Of a DNA stretch of 64,000 nt, positions 59,021 through 64,000 are shown in pieces (within the stretch, counting starts at the first letter, position 1; each line of letters starts with the position of its first letter). The DNA is from Paraburkholderia rhizosphaerae. GTDB taxonomy: Bacteria > Pseudomonadota > Gammaproteobacteria > Burkholderiales > Burkholderiaceae. The stretch is taken from assembly GCF_004366595.1 (NCBI RefSeq), contig NZ_SORE01000001.1:434001-498000 (forward strand). The letters are read 5' to 3'. The translations under genes were made by a program, and so were the position numbers. The notes beneath the pieces were generated by a model, which saw only the letters and a program-made list of their open reading frames with translations, had not been told where the DNA came from and did not search any database.

Positions 59021-59500
59021 TCACGGCTTGGCGTCTGGTTCCGGTGTTTCCTCGATGGCTGCGGACGGGATTAGCAGCACCGGCAACGTCGACTGTCGCA
59101 CGCAACGCTCGGCAACGCTGCCAAGAATCAGACGCTGCATGCCGCGCCGTCCATGTGTGCCCATCACGATCAGCTCGGCGTTGTATTCCGCGGCGGCCTT
59201 CAGAACGAGCGTCGGCACATCGTCGCTTGGCGTTGCTTCGCCAATCGTGACGTCGCCGGTCACCTTCCGCTCGTCCATCGCCTCCGTGAGCTCGAGCGTC
59301 AGCAGTTTGCCCACTTCGATGAACTGCCTCAGCAGAATTCCCGGGTCATAGCCAGGCGCTTCGAAATACATCGGCGTGTTCTCGACCACGTAATACGCGC
59401 GCAACGTCGCGCCGGTCGACGCAGCAAGATCAAGTGCGGCATCGAACGCGCCACGCGACGTACGGCTGCCGTCGACTGCTACCAGGATGCGTTTGTACAT
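59021..59500 (-). CDS. universal stress protein, UspA family
   Basis: 159-residue cytoplasmic stress protein with one Usp domain. It begins MYKRILVAVDGSRTSRGAFD and keeps the ATP-binding motif GTHGRRGMQRLILGSVAERC (G-x2-G-x9-GS) near residues 121-140, so it belongs to the nucleotide-binding branch. The ATG at 59500 has GGAG upstream. A candidate Fnr box lies 87 bp before the start, and the fnr gene is next downstream, so oxygen control is plausible. Confidence 0.92.
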   Translation of the reverse strand: MYKRILVAVDGSRTSRGAFDAALDLAASTGATLRAYYVVENTPMYFEAPGYDPGILLRQFIEVGKLLTLELTEAMDERKVTGDVTIGEATPSDDVPTLVLKAAAEYNAELIVMGTHGRRGMQRLILGSVAERCVRQSTLPVLLIPSAAIEETPEPDAKP

Positions 59501-59585
59501 ATCAGCTCCGCGCAGAAAAGTGTCGGCCATTCGTCAATTGCCACAAAAGCTTAATTGATCGGCGGCCACACGTGTGGGTCTGTCG

Positions 59586-59599
59586 ATGATGTCAATCAA
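59586..59599 (-). promoter_or_regulatory. candidate Fnr box upstream of the usp gene
   Basis: Read on the minus strand the site is TTGAT-TGAC-ATCAT, 9 of 10 matches to the Fnr consensus TTGAT-N4-ATCAA. It lies 87-100 bp upstream of the usp start, a distance that allows class II activation with a leader of about 50 nt. Confidence 0.55.
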
Positions 59600-59756
59600 T
59601 CGCTTAGCAAGTTTTGCCGTGCCGCTTGCGCGCGTCACAACGCGTTGAAAGCAAGGTCGCGCCTGCGATTGCGGGCCGCACTAAAAACCTTTTATTCTTC
59701 CGGCATACGCAACTTGCCTTACAATTATCGTCCATGCTGACAAGCCGCCTGCCAAG

Positions 59757-60449
59757 ATGAACAACGAGCGCAAATCGATGGGCCTGCCGGACAAGATATA
59801 CGGCGACATCCTCAACCGCATTCTCGAGGGCGAGTACAAGGAAGGCGAACGCTTGCCGACCGAGCACGCGCTCGCGGAGCGCTTCGAAACGTCACGGCCC
59901 ACCGTGCGCGAAGCGCTCGCGCGTCTGCGCGCGGACGGCATCATTGTCACGCGGCACGGCTCGGGCACCACGGTCGCGCGCCGTCCGGACCCGGATGTAC
60001 GCCGCTTCGCGCCGCTCGAATCGTTGTCCGACATTCGCCGCTGCTACGACTTCCGTATCGTGACCGAAGCCGGCGCTGCCGCGTTGGCCGCGCAAATGGC
60101 AGATGACGACGACATCGCCGCGATCGAACACGCGTGGGACGAACTCGAACGTGTGATCGAAACGCAGGGCATCGGCGCAAAAGACGACTTCGCTTTTCAT
60201 CTCGCGGTCGCACGCGCGTCGAAAAACCAGTTCTTCATTACGATGATGTCGTTTATCGAAGAGCAGATCGCGTTCAGCATGAATCTGTCGCGCAACCTTT
60301 CGCTCGTGAAAACGCTCGAGCGGCAGCGGCTTGTGCAAGCGGAGCATCGCGCGGTGCTCGAGGCCATTCGCGGTCACGATGTGCAGGCCGCCGGCGACGC
60401 GATGCGCACGCATCTTATGAACGCGCGCGACCGGATGTTCGGCTCGTGA
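59757..60449 (+). CDS. GntR-family regulator, FadR (FCD) subfamily
   Basis: 230-residue DNA-binding regulator. Residues 10-78 are the GntR winged helix (EGERLPTEHALAERFETSRP, then VREALARLRADGIIVTRHGS). The C-terminal all-helical FCD domain (about 95-225) has histidines that usually bind a metal and carboxylate ligand (FAFHLAVARAS; AEHRAVLEAI; HLMNARDRM). It probably represses a catabolic gene set; the DHA2 pump downstream on the same strand is a possible but not obvious target. Confidence 0.92.
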   Translation: MNNERKSMGLPDKIYGDILNRILEGEYKEGERLPTEHALAERFETSRPTVREALARLRADGIIVTRHGSGTTVARRPDPDVRRFAPLESLSDIRRCYDFRIVTEAGAAALAAQMADDDDIAAIEHAWDELERVIETQGIGAKDDFAFHLAVARASKNQFFITMMSFIEEQIAFSMNLSRNLSLVKTLERQRLVQAEHRAVLEAIRGHDVQAAGDAMRTHLMNARDRMFGS

Positions 60450-60573
60450 ATCCGGCGTGTTCGCTTTACTTTGCTTTTGAGTGCTGTCTTCAAAGTCTTT
60501 TTTTTCAATCTTTCGCGGCCGGTTCGTTAAGCCCGCTTGAATTCTTTTGCGCGCTTTACCGCGCCGTGTCGAA

Positions 60574-62139
60574 GTGAATCCTCCGCATCCGCAGCCGATT
60601 GTCCTGCCCTTCCGTGATGCCTTGCTCGCCATGCTCGGCATCGGTCTCGTCAACATGCTGGTCGCGCTCGATCAAACGGTGGTTAGCACCGCACTGCCGT
60701 CGATCGTGTCCGAACTGCGAGGCTTTGAGTTCTACGCGTGGATTGCGAGCGCGTATCTGCTTGCGTCTGTCGTCACGGTGCCGGTGTTCGGCCGACTCGG
60801 CGATTATTTCGGCCGCAAGCGCTTTGTGATCGCGGCGGTAATCGTGTTCACGGTGGCGTCGCTACTGTGCGGTATCGCGACGAGCATGCCGTTTCTTGTC
60901 GTCGCGCGCGGGCTGCAAGGTGTCGGCGGCGGCATGATGGTCGGCACCGCGTTCGCTTCGATTCCCGATCTGTTTCCGGACCCGCGTGAACGTGTGCGTT
61001 GGCAGGTCGTGATGGCGGCCGCATACGGTATCGGCACGGCGGCTGGACCGTCGCTTGGCGGATGGATGAGCCAGCATCTCGGCTGGCGTTCGACGTTCCT
61101 CGTTAATCTGCCGGTCGGGGCGCTCGCGCTGTATTTCATCTGGGCACATTTGCCGTATTACCGGCGCGAGCAGGTTGGCGAGGTTCGCATCGACTGGGGC
61201 GGTGCGCTGCTCGTCGCACTCGCGCTCGGTGGCCTGCAGATGTTTATCGAGGCGGTGGCGAAAGAAGGGCTGACGGCCAGCAATCTGCTGCTCGCCGCGA
61301 TTGTCGTCATCTGCGTCGCGTTGCTGCTTGCGTGCGAACGGCGCGCGACGCATCCGATCATTCCGCTCGATCTCTTCAACGACGCGCAGCTGGTCACGCT
61401 GTTCACGCTGTCGGTGTTGTCAGGCTTCGTGATGTTCTCGTTGATCTTCTTCGCGCCGCTGCTGCTGCAAGGCGGCTTCGGGTTGTCGCCGCAGAAGGCC
61501 GGCCTGCTCGCGACGCCGATCGCCGCGTGCGTCGCGCTGGGCAGCATGATCAACACGCGTATCGTGATTCACATGTCGCGGCCGTCGGCAATTCTGACGA
61601 TTGGCTTCGGGCTGCTCGTCGCGGCGTCGATTGGCATTTCGCTATCAACGCCTGTCACTCCGCATCTATACCTGGAACTTTCGATGGGAGCGGTCGGCAT
61701 CGGGCTGGGTTTTATCCTCAACAACCTGAACGTGTTCGGGCAGGAGATCGCCGGCCGCGAACGCTTCGGTATCACCACTGCGCTGCTGCAGTCGACGCGG
61801 ATGGTCGGCGGCATGCTGGGCACGAGTGTCGTCGCGACGATCGTCAATCGCCGCTACGCGTCGGGCGTCGACGACGCGCTGCGCGTCTTCGGTGAACCTG
61901 TCGCCGCGAAATGGCGCCCGGCGCTCGGCGATCCGCGCATTCTCGTCGACGAGAGCTTGCGCGATTCGTTGCTCGCGCAACTGAAGCGTGCGGGGCTCGA
62001 TGGTCCTGCGTTGCTCGATGCCGCGCGGCACGTGATGGTCCAGTCGATTCACATTGGCGTCGTGTTGACCGGCTGCGCGGCGCTGGCCGCGGCGCTACTC
62101 GTGCGCAAAATCGCGCACATTACGTTTCGTCGAAAGTAG
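60574..62139 (+). CDS. DHA2-family multidrug efflux MFS transporter (EmrB/QacA-like)
   Basis: About 521 residues with some 14 membrane helices, an inner-membrane drug:H+ antiporter. The DHA2 motif NMLVALDQTVVSTALPSI opens the first helix, followed by motif A (FGRLGDYFGRKRFVIA) and motif C (GIGTAAGPSLGGWM). I propose the GTG at 60574; a TTG at 60547 is also in frame and neither has a strong ribosome-binding site. No EmrA-like partner is adjacent, so it may act alone. Confidence 0.9.
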   Translation: MNPPHPQPIVLPFRDALLAMLGIGLVNMLVALDQTVVSTALPSIVSELRGFEFYAWIASAYLLASVVTVPVFGRLGDYFGRKRFVIAAVIVFTVASLLCGIATSMPFLVVARGLQGVGGGMMVGTAFASIPDLFPDPRERVRWQVVMAAAYGIGTAAGPSLGGWMSQHLGWRSTFLVNLPVGALALYFIWAHLPYYRREQVGEVRIDWGGALLVALALGGLQMFIEAVAKEGLTASNLLLAAIVVICVALLLACERRATHPIIPLDLFNDAQLVTLFTLSVLSGFVMFSLIFFAPLLLQGGFGLSPQKAGLLATPIAACVALGSMINTRIVIHMSRPSAILTIGFGLLVAASIGISLSTPVTPHLYLELSMGAVGIGLGFILNNLNVFGQEIAGRERFGITTALLQSTRMVGGMLGTSVVATIVNRRYASGVDDALRVFGEPVAAKWRPALGDPRILVDESLRDSLLAQLKRAGLDGPALLDAARHVMVQSIHIGVVLTGCAALAAALLVRKIAHITFRRK

Positions 62140-62308
62140 CGTCGACGACCGCAAACGTGCGTTGCACGTGACCGAGATTGCGTGGGCAAGCGAAGCCCTG
62201 CGTAACGTCAGCGCGTTACGCATCGACGTGATCCCAAGCAAGCGCGGGGGCGCGTTGAAGCGCTGCCAGAGGCGTCGGAACGGCGAGCGCTTCTACGCGT
62301 AGCCGTCG

Positions 62309-62905
62309 CTATGCTGCCGCCGCCATGTGGCCAAACAACGCATTGCGCGTTTGCTCGCTGACCGCGATATCGAGCGCCACCGCCCGCTCGACACCGATCT
62401 GCACCGGCGCCCCGAGACGGCCGATTTCGATACCGGTTCTGCGCAGCAACCGTTCGATCGGCGTGGTCGTCACGGTCACGTAACGCGTGATGCCCATCTT
62501 GTCCGCAAACGTGACGAGCTCCTGGATCGCGTGCATCGTCACGTCAGCAAACCCGAAAGACTGCTCGTGATCGTCGCTGGTTTCGATCGCAAAGCGGCTC
62601 AGTTCCCAGATGTGCCGGCCGACTGGCGCGGCATTGCCGTGCAGTAGCTGAGGAAACGTGTCTTTCAGCATGTTGGGTCCTTCAGTCGGCATCAGCCGCC
62701 AACAGCCGCGTACACGCTGCGAAGAGTCCTGAATCAGCATGTAGTGCGGCCCGAGCGCGTCGTAGCCGTCGACCTCCATGCCCGCGATGATCGGGATATC
62801 CCACCCCATGCGCCCGTGAAATACTCGCGCGCGCAAGCGATACATCTCGTGAAGATCCGTGTTGTCGAACTCCTTCGGGGTACCAATTCGAATCGCTGCA
62901 TGCAT
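62309..62905 (-). CDS. braI: acyl-homoserine-lactone synthase, LuxI family (BraI-like)
   Basis: 198-residue quorum-signal synthase that makes AHL from S-adenosylmethionine and acyl-ACP. The LuxI core residues are present: R25, F29, W35, D46, D49, R70, F84, E101 and R104 (YRLRARVFHGRMGWD; EVDGYDALGP; WELSRFAIE). GGAGG precedes the ATG at 62905; a longer frame to 63058 would overlap the divergent gene. The arrangement with an RsaL-type repressor gene and a LuxR gene resembles the BraI/RsaL/BraR locus of plant-associated Paraburkholderia. The acyl chain cannot be read from sequence. Confidence 0.92.
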   Translation of the reverse strand: MHAAIRIGTPKEFDNTDLHEMYRLRARVFHGRMGWDIPIIAGMEVDGYDALGPHYMLIQDSSQRVRGCWRLMPTEGPNMLKDTFPQLLHGNAAPVGRHIWELSRFAIETSDDHEQSFGFADVTMHAIQELVTFADKMGITRYVTVTTTPIERLLRRTGIEIGRLGAPVQIGVERAVALDIAVSEQTRNALFGHMAAAA

Positions 62906-62972
62906 GATGTTCTCCTCCGCCCGGGTCCGTTCCCGTACGCAGAAAAACTTATGCATTCTGGATAGACATTTG

Positions 62973-62994
62973 CACCTATCCACCTGGATAGGTG
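62973..62994 (-). promoter_or_regulatory. lux-box-like palindrome upstream of braI
   Basis: Arms CACCTATCC (62973-62981) and GGATAGGTG (62986-62994) with a 4-nt centre form a perfect 22-bp inverted repeat, 67 bp before the braI start. Size and position fit a LuxR-family binding site for autoinduction; it may also serve the divergent rsaL gene. Confidence 0.7.
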
Positions 62995-63056
62995 TCGGCG
63001 TAGTCCCCTCGTCATCAAAATTGAGATGAACATTACCCAACCCAATGGGGATTACC

Positions 63057-63365
63057 ATGGAAATGCTGGAAAATCATTGGCAAGCGGCCGTTCAAAACCG
63101 CGCAGCAGACGTTTCGTCCGCGGTTGACCGCGTTTTAATCATCGCTTATCGGAAAAAGAGAAAAGAGAGCCAAAGGCAGTTTTGGGCTCGCTTTGGCGTC
63201 ACGCAATCGCGTGGCAGCCGATTCGAGTCGGGCGCCGAAATTCCGGCACCGGTTTCGATTCTGCTCGGACTTTATTTTTCGAAGACGGTCAACGACAGCG
63301 ACCTCGGCAAGGCTGGGCGTGTGATGTCGGGCGAGGCGAGAGAGCTGATCAACCTGGATCAATAA
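63057..63365 (+). CDS. rsaL: RsaL-like quorum-sensing repressor
   Basis: 102-residue helix-turn-helix protein. The central part RKESQRQFWARFGVTQSRGS, then RFESGAEIPAPVSILLGLYF resembles RsaL of P. aeruginosa and of Paraburkholderia bra loci. RsaL represses the adjacent AHL synthase gene and gives signal homeostasis. Divergent from braI; its 3' end overlaps the LuxR gene 3' end by 17 bp. I chose the ATG at 63057 with GGGGA upstream; 63045 is also possible. Confidence 0.85.
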   Translation: MEMLENHWQAAVQNRAADVSSAVDRVLIIAYRKKRKESQRQFWARFGVTQSRGSRFESGAEIPAPVSILLGLYFSKTVNDSDLGKAGRVMSGEARELINLDQ

Positions 63366-64000
63366 GGCCAAGTTGTGTCGCAATGACGGCCGCGGCGCGG
63401 CGGGAGTTCACACCGAATTTCGCACGGATATTCTTCAGATGGAAGTTCACGACGGCTTCAGAACATCCGAGAATGTGCGAAATTTCCCAGGTGGACTTGC
63501 CGCGCGCTGTCCACTGTAGGCACTCCCTCTCGCGCGGTGTCAGCTTCGGCAACAGCGCCTGCGTGTGACTACTCAGGTACGGTTGGCTCGTGTCGATCAC
63601 GAGATCGCGCAGCAACACCAGATTCGGCAATACGACGTCGATATGGCGCCAGAATTCGCTGGTCGGGTTGCTGTCGTTCACGAAGCAGATCATTCCTTTT
63701 TCCTGCTGTGGCCCGTGAATCGGCAGAGTGACGCCCGCGCGCAGCCCGTGCAGGCGTGCCTCCTCATACATCGACTGCTGCGGATTCGTCGCGAACAGAT
63801 CTGGCGACCAGATCAGCGGCGACGATTTCGATACACAATGCGCGACCGTCGGGTCGATGTGCGCAAAGCCGTGCGCGTCGTAAAACTGGCGCCAGGCCGG
63901 TGCGTACGAGCTGCGCAGGAACGAGTCTTCCATCCGGATACTCGGGCGCGGCACGATCGCGACGAGCACGCGGTTGAACCCCCAACCATCTGCCAGACGG
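63349..64000 (-). CDS. braR: LuxR-family quorum-sensing regulator (BraR-like), partial
   Basis: C-terminal 216 residues or so of an AHL-responsive activator; the 5' end lies beyond the window. The autoinducer-binding domain keeps typical residues (SSYAPAWRQFYDAHGFAHID; GLRAGVTLPIHGPQQEKG) and the C-terminal HTH is LTPRERECLQWTARGKSTWE, then VNFHLKNIRAKFGVNSRRAA. It probably activates braI through the palindrome at 62973. Confidence 0.9.
   Translation of the reverse strand, partial: RLADGWGFNRVLVAIVPRPSIRMEDSFLRSSYAPAWRQFYDAHGFAHIDPTVAHCVSKSSPLIWSPDLFATNPQQSMYEEARLHGLRAGVTLPIHGPQQEKGMICFVNDSNPTSEFWRHIDVVLPNLVLLRDLVIDTSQPYLSSHTQALLPKLTPRERECLQWTARGKSTWEISHILGCSEAVVNFHLKNIRAKFGVNSRRAAAVIATQLGLIDPG

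Overview
The window looks like chromosomal or megaplasmid DNA of a plant-associated betaproteobacterium of the Burkholderiaceae, most likely Paraburkholderia or Caballeronia. This rests on the high GC with strong G/C third-position bias, the acdS-acdR pair for ACC deamination, a BraI-RsaL-LuxR type quorum-sensing locus at the right edge, and the family mix (EmrB-like MFS, many LysR/GntR regulators, Urt-like ABC transporters). I saw no rRNA, tRNA, CRISPR array or insertion sequence.

Layout. 0-5.4 kb: malic enzyme and fumarase, then ACC deaminase with its divergent Lrp-type regulator. 5.6-13 kb: three exported proteins of propeller-like families (phytase-like esterase, TIGR03118 lipoprotein, royal-jelly/yellow family), with OsmC, a cupin, a 2OG-Fe(II) oxygenase and a truncated FAD oxidase. 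13-24 kb: an exported cytochrome c, an MFS-TPP enzyme pair, and on the opposite strand a class V aminotransferase, a HpaI-type aldolase and a LysR regulator that could form one catabolic set. A broken amino-acid-binding protein, an HSL-type hydrolase and another LysR follow. 24-29.8 kb: a TPR glycosyltransferase-like protein, a monooxygenase/SDR/quinone-reductase run, an alpha/beta hydrolase, a rhomboid protease and a small exported protein.

29.9-56.6 kb is the most striking part, an island for scavenging nitrogen from small amides and related compounds. It holds a nitrate/taurine-type ABC transporter, an acetamidase/formamidase, and a MarR regulator diverging from a cytoplasmic AmiC-like amide-binding protein, an amidase and a five-gene Urt-like ABC transporter. 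A serine hydrolase and a cyanase come next. Then a two-component system, whose kinase is fused to an NCS1-type transporter and a cysteine cluster, diverges from a second Urt-like ABC operon ending in formamidase FmdA, FmdB and aliphatic amidase AmiE. amiE carries an in-frame amber codon. Inferred logic: the ABC systems import urea or amides, amidases and cyanase release ammonia, and two unrelated sensors (the cytosolic binding protein with MarR, and the transporter-kinase) read substrate availability. Palindromes lie in both control regions.

56.7-64 kb: an EgtB-like protein, an Fnr-like regulator with a universal stress protein and a candidate Fnr box, a GntR regulator, a DHA2 drug-efflux pump, and the quorum-sensing locus with a lux-box-like palindrome. 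The LuxR gene runs off the right end.

Starts were chosen by ribosome-binding site and family alignment from memory. Family names rest on motif recognition, not on database searches.
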